A DNA stretch of 19,098 nucleotides from Deltaproteobacteria bacterium (GTDB lineage: Bacteria; Desulfobacterota; Desulfovibrionia; Desulfovibrionales; Desulfovibrionaceae): the NCBI GenBank assembly GCA_031280335.1, contig JAITGZ010000217.1:1-19098 (forward strand), in the 5' to 3' direction. Numbering within the stretch: position 1 is the first letter of the stretch; each line of letters begins with the position of its first letter. This document shows, piece after piece, positions 1 through 6,308 of the stretch. A program made the position numbers and the translations under genes. A model generated the notes under the pieces. The model saw only the letters and a program-made list of their open reading frames with translations. It was not told where the DNA came from and did no database searches.

Positions 1-62
1 GTCAGCGCCCGCAAAATGGCCCAACGGCGATGCTCGGCCTGAAATTCCCGATAGCGGTTCAT
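1..62 (-). CDS. Partial Mu-like phage protein, VpaChn25_0724-like (N-terminus only)
   Basis: Only the first 20 or so codons are inside the window; the gene runs off the left edge. The ATG at 62-60 overlaps the stop of the DUF2730 gene in an ATGA arrangement, which suggests translational coupling. The visible residues (MNRYREFQAEHRRWAILRAL) resemble the start of the VpaChn25_0724 family of small phage proteins, which follow a DUF2730 gene in Mu-like prophages. The family call is from that short match plus gene order, so it is tentative. Confidence 0.5.
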   Translation of the reverse strand, partial: MNRYREFQAEHRRWAILRAL

Positions 63-391
63 GCGCCGCGCTCCATCAGGAAGGCGTCCAGCCTGTCCAC
101 CTTGGCCTCCAGCCGCTCAAAAAGTTCCTTTTGTCCGCTCATGGCTTCCTGTAAGACCTCGATCTTTACCGTCATGGAGGTAAGACTGCGGTTAATTTCT
201 TTAATGTCCCCGGCCGTGGCCAGGGCCGCCAAATTTTTTTCCACCTGCTCCACCCGGCGGTTCAGCGCCTCGCTTTCCGCCCTGGGCGTGAAGTGCGCCC
301 GCAGCCAGAGCAGCCCCAGGCCAAGCAGGAGATTCAAAAACGCGCCGATGATCGGGTACGCCGCGCCGGCCGAGTCCAAAAAATCATTCAT
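59..391 (-). CDS. DUF2730-type Mu-like phage membrane/coiled-coil protein
   Basis: 110 aa. One hydrophobic segment (about residues 13-30, rich in Leu and Gly) is followed by a long charged, heptad-like helix (about 38-105) that should form a coiled coil with its tail in the cytoplasm. This layout is typical of DUF2730 proteins of Mu-like phages, whose precise function is not known. The ATG at 391 is preceded by a GGGGG stretch and overlaps the last codons of the Rz1-like gene by 8 nt. The downstream gene overlaps its stop by 4 nt. The compact arrangement fits a phage late operon transcribed right to left. Confidence 0.78.
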   Translation of the reverse strand: MNDFLDSAGAAYPIIGAFLNLLLGLGLLWLRAHFTPRAESEALNRRVEQVEKNLAALATAGDIKEINRSLTSMTVKIEVLQEAMSGQKELFERLEAKVDRLDAFLMERGA

Positions 392-692
392 GCTTTACCC
401 CCGCCTGCGCCTCATAGCAGTCCAGGGCCGCGCCCTGGGCGTGGATGAACCCGGCCTGCAAGTCGATGATCTCCATGATTCTCCCCAGGTTTTTCCGCCC
501 GCCCACATGCTCCACCGGGTCCAGGGCCGGGTAGGGCGGCGCGGCTGGGCGCGGGCACTCCGCATAGCGCGCCCGCACCTCCATAACTTCCCGCCCGGCG
601 CAGCCCGTGAGCAACACCAAAATTACAAGAACCCAAAAGGCGACCAGCATGATCCCGGACGCGCTAACGAACAGCCTTGCCCAAAACGGCAT
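384..692 (-). CDS. Rz1-like outer-membrane spanin lipoprotein
   Basis: 102 aa from the ATG at 692, chosen because GCGGAG lies 7 nt upstream; the frame is open further upstream but that part is arginine-rich and overlaps the Rz-like gene in another frame. Residues 1-30 form a signal peptide with a strongly hydrophobic core ending in a lipobox (LLTGC). A proline-rich stretch follows (CPRPAAPPYPALDP), as in Rz1 outer-membrane spanins. An internal ATG at 650 would give a shorter signal peptide and is a possible alternative. The gene starts 29 nt inside the end of the Rz-like gene, a hallmark of Rz/Rz1 pairs. The tail (about 65-102) has no motif I recognise. Confidence 0.62.
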   Translation of the reverse strand: MPFWARLFVSASGIMLVAFWVLVILVLLTGCAGREVMEVRARYAECPRPAAPPYPALDPVEHVGGRKNLGRIMEIIDLQAGFIHAQGAALDCYEAQAGVKHE

Positions 693-1029
693 TGATATGC
701 TCCGCGGCCCGCTGGCTGGTTTGAAGGTCAACGACCGCGCCCGGCGCCGTCTGCGCCCCGCCCGGCCGCGCCGCCCCCATAATTTCCTGTCTCTGAGCCA
801 GCGAAGCCCTCTCATCGGCAGCCCCCTTGTGCCCGGCCCGTACCTGGCTTTGCAGGGCCGCCATGCCCGCGTCGGCCTGCCGGGCGTCTTCGCGCAGCAG
901 GGCTATCGCCTGCCGCGCCTCTTCCAGGTCATCCCGCGCCCAGTCCAGGCGCAGGGTCTGCAAGGCCAGCAGCAGGGCCAAAAAGCCCGCGCCCGCGCCC
1001 AAAATTCCGGCCAGGCTAGGCAGCGCCAT
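664..1029 (-). CDS. Rz-like inner-membrane spanin
   Basis: 121 aa from the ATG at 1029, which has GGGG 7 nt upstream and overlaps the stop of the preceding gene by 14 nt. An N-terminal membrane segment (about residues 4-24) is followed by a long Ala/Arg/Glu-rich helical region (about 29-85), the layout of i-spanins that reach across the periplasm to bind Rz1. No sequence motif is diagnostic; the call depends on topology, size, and position between a small membrane protein and an Rz1-like lipoprotein. Such pairs disrupt the outer membrane in the last step of host lysis. Confidence 0.62.
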   Translation of the reverse strand: MALPSLAGILGAGAGFLALLLALQTLRLDWARDDLEEARQAIALLREDARQADAGMAALQSQVRAGHKGAADERASLAQRQEIMGAARPGGAQTAPGAVVDLQTSQRAAEHINAVLGKAVR

Positions 1030-1297
1030 CGCGCGCCCCCGCTTCCGGGGTTGATGCCCCCGGCGCGTCCGCGCCGGGTATTTCAAATTTTCTCTGTACG
1101 GCCTTGGCCCCAAAGTAGGCCATGATGATCCCGGCCTCGGCCATGGGCAGCGGCACATAGCTGTCCGCGCGCGCGTTGCCCCAGACCCACACGCCCGCTA
1201 TGACCAGGCTCAGGATGATGCCCAGCAGGCGCAGGCAGCTGAAGCCGCCCGCCCCGTCCTCCAGCACGCCGCATAAAAATGCCTTGATTTTGTTCAT
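1016..1297 (-). CDS. Small phage membrane protein, holin candidate
   Basis: 93 aa. The start at 1297 is favoured over an ATG two codons upstream: AGGA lies 8 nt before it and it overlaps the lysozyme stop as ATGA. There is one clear membrane span (about residues 21-40, LRLLGIILSLVIAGVWVWGN) and a second, weaker hydrophobic stretch (about 50-65, MAEAGIIMAYFGAKAV). The tail is Ala/Gly/Pro-rich. Position directly behind lysozyme and before the spanins suggests the holin that releases the enzyme, but no holin family signature is recognised. Other Mu-like phage membrane proteins of this size exist. Confidence 0.6.
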   Translation of the reverse strand: MNKIKAFLCGVLEDGAGGFSCLRLLGIILSLVIAGVWVWGNARADSYVPLPMAEAGIIMAYFGAKAVQRKFEIPGADAPGASTPEAGARDGAA

Positions 1298-1773
1298 ATC
1301 CATTTTCCTGTTTCCATCTGCCGGGCCAGCTCCCGCGCCCGCGCCCCCACTTGCCCGGCCCATTTGCTTTGCGACATGCGCGCGGCCGCGCCGGCATAGT
1401 TGCCGGCCTGTACGTCCGCCAGGGTGTTTTTAAAGCCCAACAGCCCCCTCATGCCCAGGTTAAAGGCCATGTTTACCAGCGCCGCCTGACGCGCCGGGGA
1501 AAGGCCGTCCGCCCAGGGCAGGGCGGCAAAAACAGCCAGTTCCGCCGCATGCGCGTCCCGCGCCAAAAGATCGCCGGCTTCATTTTCGCTCAGCGTGTCA
1601 AGCGCCGGGTCAAAATCCGGAATCGGCCCGGCGCCGAGGTTATGCCCGTAGCCGATGGTCAAGACGCCCACGCTGTCCCTGTAGGCGATGTGCCGCCCCT
1701 GGCCATTGCGTATGGCGCCTTCGTGCCGCTTGAGCTGTTCCGTCAGCCGGATTCTGGTGAGTGAGTCGAGCAT
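1294..1773 (-). CDS. Phage endolysin, T4-type lysozyme (GH24)
   Basis: 159 aa, the normal size for a single-domain GH24 muramidase. It cleaves the MurNAc-GlcNAc bond of peptidoglycan at the end of the lytic cycle. The catalytic triad region is intact: Glu in LKRHEG, then Asp and Thr in YRDSVGVLTIGYGHNL. The later family motif around LVNMAFNLG is also present. There is no signal peptide or signal-anchor, so export would need a holin. The ATG at 1773 has GGAGG 5 nt upstream; the frame is open further back but that segment covers the regulatory region and lacks a ribosome site. First gene of the overlapping lysis module. Confidence 0.93.
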   Translation of the reverse strand: MLDSLTRIRLTEQLKRHEGAIRNGQGRHIAYRDSVGVLTIGYGHNLGAGPIPDFDPALDTLSENEAGDLLARDAHAAELAVFAALPWADGLSPARQAALVNMAFNLGMRGLLGFKNTLADVQAGNYAGAAARMSQSKWAGQVGARARELARQMETGKWI

Positions 1774-1808
1774 GGAAGCCTCCATGCCGGGGGTATAAAG
1801 CGGGAATG

Positions 1809-1856
1809 GTGAAATTGTCCGGTGAAAAATTTCACAGAAATATTTCAATTTTGAAA
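1809..1856. promoter_or_regulatory. Cluster of AT-rich palindromes, candidate phage operators
   Basis: Between the divergent lysozyme and microprotein units lie repeated half-sites of the form GTGAAA/TTTCAC. GTGAAATT is at 1809-1816, GTGAAA with TTTCAC around a 2-nt centre at 1822-1835, the perfect 10-mer GAAATATTTC at 1837-1846, and TTTCAA with TTGAAA at 1843-1856. The cluster ends 8 nt before a -35 box on the plus strand. Its position and symmetry suit a repressor or activator controlling one or both transcripts. The binding protein is unknown; the HTH protein at 2189 or the lost CI repressor are candidates. Confidence 0.45.
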
Positions 1857-1863
1857 AAAGCGC

Positions 1864-1892
1864 TTGACAATTTGAAGCGCATACGCTATCTA
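1864..1892 (+). promoter_or_regulatory. Sigma-70-type promoter for the microprotein/HTH unit
   Basis: Perfect -35 box TTGACA (1864-1869), a 17-nt spacer, and a weaker -10 TATCTA (1887-1892). Transcription would start near 1899, about 90 nt before the microprotein start codon. The palindrome cluster lies immediately upstream. Confidence 0.58.
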
Positions 1893-1989
1893 TTAGCTGT
1901 CGTGAGCGAGGAAGCCCCAAGGGTGGGCGGGTTAGAAGGCTGAGGAAGCCGGGCTCCTTAAACCAAGCTCCCGACAACAGGAGGTGGGC

Positions 1990-2103
1990 ATGAACTGGCT
2001 CCAGGCGCTGCTCAGCGCCTTGCCTTTTCGGCTCAAGGTGAGCTTCCTGGTCTTGATCAAGATCGAGGCCGGGAAGAAAAAAGCCCCCCCTAGTAGCACC
2101 TAG
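1990..2103 (+). CDS. 37-aa hydrophobic/basic microprotein of unknown function
   Basis: The ATG has a very strong ribosome site (AGGAGG at 1980-1985, 4 nt before the start). The peptide begins MNWLQALLSALPFRLKVSF, continues with a hydrophobic stretch (FLVLIKI, about 19-25), and ends in a basic then proline/serine tail. It could be one amphipathic or membrane-inserting helix. The stop codon lies inside a strong hairpin (2082-2111). The leader has a TCCT near 1955 that could pair either with AGGA near 1943 or with the ribosome site. Small size, hydrophobic core and structured mRNA recall type I toxin genes, but no known family is recognised and no antisense RNA is proven. Confidence 0.5.
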   Translation: MNWLQALLSALPFRLKVSFLVLIKIEAGKKKAPPSST

Positions 2104-2111
2104 GGAGGGCT
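2076..2111 (-). terminator. Hairpin with T-tract on the minus strand
   Basis: Arms 2082-2093 and 2100-2111 pair over 12 positions with one mismatch around a 6-nt loop. Read on the minus strand the hairpin is followed by six T (2082-2077), a classic rho-independent terminator for transcripts coming from the CI remnant. On the plus strand it folds across the microprotein stop codon without a T-tract. Confidence 0.6.
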
Positions 2112-2121
2112 CAACCCCAAA

Positions 2122-2155
2122 GGGGTAGGCTCTGGCTCCGGTCAAAGCCTACCCC
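2122..2155 (+). other. 10-bp stem-loop between microprotein and HTH genes
   Basis: GGGGTAGGCT (2122-2131) pairs perfectly with AGCCTACCCC (2146-2155) around a 14-nt loop. No T-tract follows on the plus strand. It may be a processing or attenuation structure, or protect the upstream microprotein RNA. Confidence 0.5.
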
Positions 2156-2188
2156 GCCGATGTGTAAAAATCAAGAGGAGCGTCAAAA

Positions 2189-2380
2189 ATGATGGAAGAT
2201 TTTTTTACTACTGCCCAGGCTGCCGCCATTTCCGGCCTCAAGCCTGTGTCGATTCGCATGGCCATCTGCCGGGGAACCCTCCCGGCCAGCAAAGCCGGGC
2301 GCGACTGGCTCATAACCCGCGCTGATCTGGAGGCCTTTGTCAAGGCGGACAGAAAGAGAGGGCCAAAGGCAAAGACTTAA
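2189..2380 (+). CDS. Small helix-turn-helix DNA-binding protein (excisionase/MerR-type fold)
   Basis: 63 aa, essentially one domain. The order FFTTAQAAAISGLKPVSIR, then RGTLPASKAGRDW and a C-terminal ITRADLEAFV, is the pattern of HTH_17/excisionase-type winged helices: a helix-turn-helix, a short beta wing, and a final helix. A basic tail follows (KADRKRGPKAKT). GAGGAG lies 8 nt upstream of the first of two adjacent ATGs. It shares the plus-strand unit with the microprotein and lies convergent to the CI remnant. It could be the phage's excisionase, a Cro-like regulator, or the regulator of the palindrome cluster; sequence alone does not separate these. Confidence 0.8.
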   Translation: MMEDFFTTAQAAAISGLKPVSIRMAICRGTLPASKAGRDWLITRADLEAFVKADRKRGPKAKT

Positions 2381-2412
2381 ACCGCGCAGGCCGCGGCGCG
2401 CGCCGCCTCCGC

Positions 2413-2815
2413 TTATTCGTCCTTTCTTAAAAAATCACGCCTTTCACTCCGCGTCGGCGCGCTGAGCGCGGCCAGCTCCCTTTTGGCCTCGGCCAATTCC
2501 CGCTCCAGCGCCAGCGCCCGCGCCCGCGCGGCGGCAAGCTCGCGCTCCAGGGCGCGAGAATGCTCCATGTCGGCTATGCGTCCGGCCAAGAACTGCACAT
2601 GTTCTTCTAATAACGCATAATATTTTTTTTCAAAACTGGTGACACTGTCGCCAGTTTTTCCCTTGTCTGGTGTAATTATTTCAATGTGTTGCGCGTCTAG
2701 AACTGGCGACAGTGTCGCCAGTTTTGAAGCCGGACTCATCTTCTGAAAAGTCTCCAGTGTCTGACATTTCTGGCCCCTTGTCGCCAAAAAGCAGCCAATC
2801 AGCCGATATTTTCAT
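2413..2815 (-). pseudogene. Truncated and frameshifted phage CI-type repressor remnant
   Basis: From 2815 one frame reads MKISADWLLFGDKGP, the end of the HTH domain in phage CI-type repressors (consensus xxDWLLxGxGP), then runs to a stop near 2681. A second frame, open from about 2700 to 2413, continues with the expected linker (HIEIITPDKGKTGDSV) and a long coiled-coil tail. Joining the frames near 2695-2705 gives a sensible protein, so a one-base shift is likely. The first 50-60 residues with most of the HTH are missing: the sequence upstream of 2815 is dispersed repeat. The second frame could still be read alone from its own ATG at 2787. The family call comes from one motif plus context. 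Confidence 0.55.
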
Positions 2816-2825
2816 TTTAGAACAC

Positions 2826-2905
2826 GCAGCGGCTGAAAAACGGTGAGGGGGTCCGGGGGGAATCATTCCCCCCGGACGGGGTTTGGGGCGGCAGCCCCAA
2901 AATAA
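2826..2905 (+). repeat. Two-hairpin dispersed repeat, copy A
   Basis: A G-tract/C-tract palindrome (2852-2876: 12-bp arms around one base, core GGAATCATTCC) is followed by a second hairpin (2883-2900: TTGGGGC, 4-nt loop, GCCCCAA). Copies B (13920-13978) and C (15205-15285, reverse orientation) have the same two-part plan. Copy A also shares its left flank (GGCTGAAAAA near 2831) with copy C. It lies 17 nt past the tautomerase stop, where it could end transcription, and forms the border of the phage remnant. Confidence 0.85.
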
Positions 2906-2921
2906 CAAACCCCAAAAAGCG

Positions 2922-3128
2922 TTATCCTTTTTTGCGCCGCTCGGTCACGCTTTCACCAGCCATGCCCCAGTTATCCATATCCACCTCTTCGATGATGACC
3001 ACAGTGGTGGCCGGGTTTTTGTTCAGCACCCGCGCCAGCAGATCTGTGGCCCCCTTGATCAGTTCGGCCTTCTGTTCTTTGCTGGGGGCTTCCCTGCCTC
3101 CGGTTACCTTGATGTTGACGTAGGGCAT
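2922..3128 (-). CDS. 4-oxalocrotonate tautomerase family protein
   Basis: 68 aa, the usual size of this family of very small enzymes, which work as hexamers and use the amino group of Pro-1 (after Met removal) as general base for keto-enol tautomerisation. The start MPYVNIKVTGG provides Pro-1. The body LIKGATDLLARVLNKNPATTVVIIEEVDMDNWGMAG matches the family's helix and second strand. Start chosen because GGAG lies 8 nt upstream of the ATG at 3128 and because Pro must be second. The true substrate cannot be read from sequence; in bacteria without an aromatic meta-cleavage pathway such proteins are often of unknown role. It lies 89 nt behind the TrmO/aldolase gene. Confidence 0.9.
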   Translation of the reverse strand: MPYVNIKVTGGREAPSKEQKAELIKGATDLLARVLNKNPATTVVIIEEVDMDNWGMAGESVTERRKKG

Positions 3129-3208
3129 GTTGTCTTCTCCATTGCTGCTGTTTAGGGAGCCTGGGGGGATGCCCCGGATGGGTGTTGGGGCTATACCCAC
3201 AGTATAAT

Positions 3209-3234
3209 AGAGTAATTTCAAAAAAAATTACTCT
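3209..3234 (-). repeat. Oriented ~26-nt palindrome, copy H1 (overlaps a stop codon)
   Basis: AGAGTAATTT pairs with AAATTACTCT. The TGA of the TrmO/aldolase gene (3220-3218) lies in the loop, so the repeat supplies the last codons. Related to copies at 6309, 6614, 8919, 13856 and 15347. Confidence 0.7.
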
Positions 3235-4312
3235 GAATCATCAGGGCCACCCTGGCTAGGTGTTCCGTTTCTTCGGACAGGGCCAGGGCTTCCTCCGCCG
3301 TGCCGGCCCATACGCACAGGCCGTGTTCTTCCAGCCAGAGTATGTTTTTACCCCTGGCCGCCTCCCCGGCGGCCAGGCCAAGCTCCGCCGAGCCCGGGGT
3401 CAGGGCGGGCACAGAGGTCAAGCGAGCCCGCAGACTTTGGGCCTCAAAAATGGGCAGGTTCAGGCGCTGCGCCGGGCTTTTATCCGGACAACGCGCCCCC
3501 AGGGCCAGCAGGGCGGGGGGGTGCGTGTGCAGGATAACCTCGGCCCTGGGCTGGCAGCGATAGATTTCCAAGTGCAGGGCGTATTCGCTGGAAGGCGTCC
3601 CACCCCAGGGCAGGAGCCGGCTGTCCGCCAGGCGTATGGCCGCGAAATCTTCCGCTCCCAGGGCGGATTTGACCGCCCCCCGGCGGGTGAGCAGGCAGTA
3701 TTCGCCCAGGCGCATGCTGGCATTGCCGCTGAAGCCCGGCAAAAGCCCCTTTTCCCCCGCACGGCGGCAGAGACCCGCCAATACGGGCCAAGCTTCACCC
3801 AGACGGGCGGCCTCGGCATCATCCTGCGGGCATAAGCCTGCCGCTCCCTCATCCTGAAAAAATTCGGCCAGGGAACGGCGATCTGTCTTGATATCCAAAA
3901 TGGGGGTTCCGTCCAGCGCCTCCAGCGCATTTACCCGCACCAGGGGGCGCTCCGCCTGCAGATCCAGGCCGCTTACCCGCGTGTTGTGCACGCCGATGGG
4001 GTTGGGCCTGAAAGGGCTATGCGTGTTAAAGACCCCGCGCGGCGGGACGGTTCTGTCTGTGGACAGTTTATTATGCCTGAGCAGAGTCGCACGATCCGCC
4101 AAATGCAACCAGGTAAGCAGGGTTATTTCCTGCCCCTGACGCATGCCTTCCAGGGCCTGGCGGTAGTCCGGCAAAATTTCCAGCACAGCCGGCGGGCCTT
4201 CCGTATGCCAGTGCGGGCAGTCCTCCAGACAGCGCAAAGGGGAACGCACCAGCCCTATGAGTTTGAGCCTGGTTTCCAAAAACCCGTCTTCAAGGCACAT
4301 TGGCTCCGGCAT
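3218..4312 (-). CDS. TrmO (TsaA)-like tRNA methyltransferase fused to a class II aldolase/adducin domain
   Basis: 364 aa with two domains. Residues 15-155 resemble TrmO/TsaA, which methylates t6A37 of tRNA using S-adenosylmethionine; the family signature is RGVFNTHSPFRPNPIGVHNT (92-111). Residues 175-360 form a class II aldolase/adducin domain: GFSGNAS (193-199), SSEYALHLE (241-249) with the likely catalytic Glu243, zinc ligands in HTHPP (His262, His264), and EEHG (His330). Both halves keep their key residues, so both may be active. The ATG at 4312 is 4 nt past the metallophosphoesterase stop; an alternative ATG at 4300 has GGAG only 3 nt upstream. The aldolase substrate is unknown. The stop lies inside palindrome H1. 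Confidence 0.86.
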   Translation of the reverse strand: MPEPMCLEDGFLETRLKLIGLVRSPLRCLEDCPHWHTEGPPAVLEILPDYRQALEGMRQGQEITLLTWLHLADRATLLRHNKLSTDRTVPPRGVFNTHSPFRPNPIGVHNTRVSGLDLQAERPLVRVNALEALDGTPILDIKTDRRSLAEFFQDEGAAGLCPQDDAEAARLGEAWPVLAGLCRRAGEKGLLPGFSGNASMRLGEYCLLTRRGAVKSALGAEDFAAIRLADSRLLPWGGTPSSEYALHLEIYRCQPRAEVILHTHPPALLALGARCPDKSPAQRLNLPIFEAQSLRARLTSVPALTPGSAELGLAAGEAARGKNILWLEEHGLCVWAGTAEEALALSEETEHLARVALMIQSNFF

Positions 4313-4316
4313 TATT

Positions 4317-5459
4317 TCAGCCCCGGCGCAGGGTAATCGCGGCTATTTCCGATGGCACGCCCAAGCGTACCGGGAACCCGCTCCACAGCCCGGCGCCTGA
4401 TGTAACGTAAAGCTTGAGACCGATCCGCTCGTACCAGCCGTAAGTATAGCCCTGGTTGAAACGGGCCACCAGCGGGCGCAGCCCGATGATCTGCCCGCCG
4501 TGCGTATGCCCGGAAAGCTGCAGGCTGACCCCGGCGCGCACGCTTTCTCCCAGGTTTGAGGGGCGGTGCCGGAGCAGGATGCGCGTTGCTCCCTCCGGCG
4601 CGCCGCGCAGGGCGGCGGCCAGGTCCGGCGGGGGCAGGTTGAAGCGTGCGGCAGCCGCATCCGTAACCCCGGCAATGACCAGATCGGTTCCCTTTATATT
4701 CAGGGCCGCGTGGCTGTTGAGCAGCATGGGCAGGCCGAGTTCGCGGAATTTTTTCATCCAGGCGGTGAAATTGGAATAATATTCGTGATTGCCCGCGCAG
4801 GCAAAGACCCCATGCCGGGCGCGCAGACGGCGCAAGGGACCCACATCCGCCGCGCGCGCGGCCGGGGAACCGTCCACCATATCCCCGGTGAGTAAAATAA
4901 AATCCGGATTCAGGGCATTGGCCTGTTCCACCACTTGGCGGACATACTCCTCGGACAGCAAGGCGCTGGCGTGCAGGTCGCTGATCTGTACCAGGGTCAG
5001 TCCATCCAGGCCGCGAGGCAAACCGGGCAGTACGGCCTCAGTACGGCGGACGGCGGGGCCCGCCGTCCCCTGGCGCAGGCCGTAGGCAGCCGGGAGCAGG
5101 GCCAGACCGGCCAACAGGGCCTGCCGCCGGCCGGGGGAAAAAACAGCGCGGCCGGCCCCGGCCGCGTGCGGGGGGAGGAAGCGGCACCATATCTTGCCGG
5201 CCAGCAGCAGGAGATCAGTAACCAGGGTCAACCCGAAGAGCAGCAGGGTGGAAGCGAAAACCCAACCGCTCAGCAACATGACTGCGGGAGGCAGCTCCAT
5301 GGAGGACCAGCCGAAAAACATGCGGAGCAGGTTAAAATGCTGGGTGAGTACAAAAAGCGCCGCCCCGGCCAGGAGCCTGAAAGGCATTTTCCAGGGCAGG
5401 GTCAGGATCAGCCGGAAGAAAAGGTAAAAAAAGATCAGCAGGGAAATGAGCAAAAACAT
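4317..5459 (-). CDS. Membrane-anchored metallophosphoesterase (calcineurin-like, YaeI/YkuE type)
   Basis: 380 aa. Residues 1-125 contain about four hydrophobic segments, so the enzyme is held in the inner membrane. The catalytic domain (about 152-380) has every metal-binding block of the calcineurin-like fold: SDLH (160-163), TGDMVD (191-196), GNHE (223-226), LLRHRP, and GHTHGGQ near 325. The family hydrolyses phosphoesters using a two-metal centre; relatives with this membrane layout act on phospholipid head groups or unknown substrates. The ATG at 5459 has AGGA about 8 nt upstream, and the gene follows gmhA by 36 nt in the same direction. That hints at envelope work, but the link is only positional. 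Confidence 0.9.
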   Translation of the reverse strand: MFLLISLLIFFYLFFRLILTLPWKMPFRLLAGAALFVLTQHFNLLRMFFGWSSMELPPAVMLLSGWVFASTLLLFGLTLVTDLLLLAGKIWCRFLPPHAAGAGRAVFSPGRRQALLAGLALLPAAYGLRQGTAGPAVRRTEAVLPGLPRGLDGLTLVQISDLHASALLSEEYVRQVVEQANALNPDFILLTGDMVDGSPAARAADVGPLRRLRARHGVFACAGNHEYYSNFTAWMKKFRELGLPMLLNSHAALNIKGTDLVIAGVTDAAAARFNLPPPDLAAALRGAPEGATRILLRHRPSNLGESVRAGVSLQLSGHTHGGQIIGLRPLVARFNQGYTYGWYERIGLKLYVTSGAGLWSGFPVRLGVPSEIAAITLRRG

Positions 5460-5495
5460 GGCTTATCCTTTGGAGACACCAACCACGGCGGGGAG

Positions 5496-6083
5496 TCAGG
5501 CTCCCTCCGGACTGAAGAGGGCCCTTTCCATCAACCCGCAGAGGATATGGCCCATGAGCAAATGCCCCTCCTGTATTCTGGGCGTGGCGACGGAAGGAGA
5601 ACGAAGCAGAAAATCGCAATACCCGTCCATGCATCCGGGGCGTTCGCCGGTCAGCCCTATGCGCAGCAAGCCAGACAGGCGGGCCTGCTCCAAGGCGGCC
5701 AGGATATTGGGGGAAGAGCCGGAAGTGGAATAGGCCATGAACACGTCCCCCGCCCGGCCCAGGGCCTCGACCTGCCGGGCGAAAAGGCGCTCGTAGCCGT
5801 AGTCGTTGCCGATGGCGGTGAGTATGGAACTGTCCGTGGTCAGGGCCACGGCGGGCAGGGCCGGACGGTTGAAGGCAAAACGCCCCACAAGCTCCCCGGC
5901 AATGTGCTGGCAGTCGGCCGCGCTGCCGCCGTTGCCCGCCAAAAGTATCTTGTTGCCCCCACGCAGGGCGGCCACGCAGGCCAGGGCCGCCCGCTCCAGG
6001 GCGTCGCGCAGTTCCGTGGAGGCCAGAACGGCCCGTGCCATTTCGGCCGATGCTTCCAGGTTATCCGTGATATATTGACGCAA
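5496..6083 (-). CDS. gmhA: Sedoheptulose-7-phosphate isomerase
   Basis: 195 aa from a TTG at 6083, chosen because GGAGG lies 7 nt upstream; a TTG further back at 6101 would swallow that ribosome site. It converts sedoheptulose 7-phosphate to D-glycero-D-manno-heptose 7-phosphate, the first step of ADP-heptose synthesis for the LPS core. The SIS fold shows as LLAGNGGSAADCQHIAGELVGRF (substrate-binding loop and active-site Glu), YSTSGSSPNIL (phosphate loop), and near the end QEGHLLMGHILCGLME with the catalytic His. Length is normal. No other heptose-pathway gene is in the window. Confidence 0.93.
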   Translation of the reverse strand: MRQYITDNLEASAEMARAVLASTELRDALERAALACVAALRGGNKILLAGNGGSAADCQHIAGELVGRFAFNRPALPAVALTTDSSILTAIGNDYGYERLFARQVEALGRAGDVFMAYSTSGSSPNILAALEQARLSGLLRIGLTGERPGCMDGYCDFLLRSPSVATPRIQEGHLLMGHILCGLMERALFSPEGA

Positions 6084-6140
6084 GCGGGCACCTCCGGTCA
6101 AATATTACAAATAACTTTAAACGGGATTCTCCCCCGGATC

Positions 6141-6187
6141 AAGTCAATAATGCAACATGGGCCAAGAGAATCACGCGTTTGGCCCCC
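6141..6187 (+). repeat. ~46-nt dispersed repeat R, copy R1
   Basis: Starts AAGTCAATAATGC, as does copy R2 at 10906. After two differences the copies continue with CAT, GGCC, AGAGAA and CACGCGT in register, so most positions match. In R1, GGGCCAA and TTGGCCC form a hairpin; R2 has a poorer version. R1 lies about 40 nt upstream of gmhA; R2 begins at the stop of the polyferredoxin gene. Confidence 0.8.
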
Positions 6188-6308
6188 TTCTGGGTGCGCG
6201 TCCGCAGCGGGGCTTCCATCCGGAAGGAAACCCCGGCCTTCAGGGCAGGTCCTTGCTGTATGGCCTCACGGCCGAGGGCGGGACACAAAAGAACTGGTGG
6301 ATGACAAT

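Noticed and set aside
1..2820. Mu-type phage end or attachment site at the prophage border
   Set aside because: I found no Mu-end-like repeat or duplicated flank; the right border is a dispersed repeat and the left border is outside the window.
6145..6170. Possible sigma-54 promoter in repeat R1 on the minus strand
   Set aside because: The GG and GC elements are 8 nt apart instead of 10, and the elements are not kept in R2.
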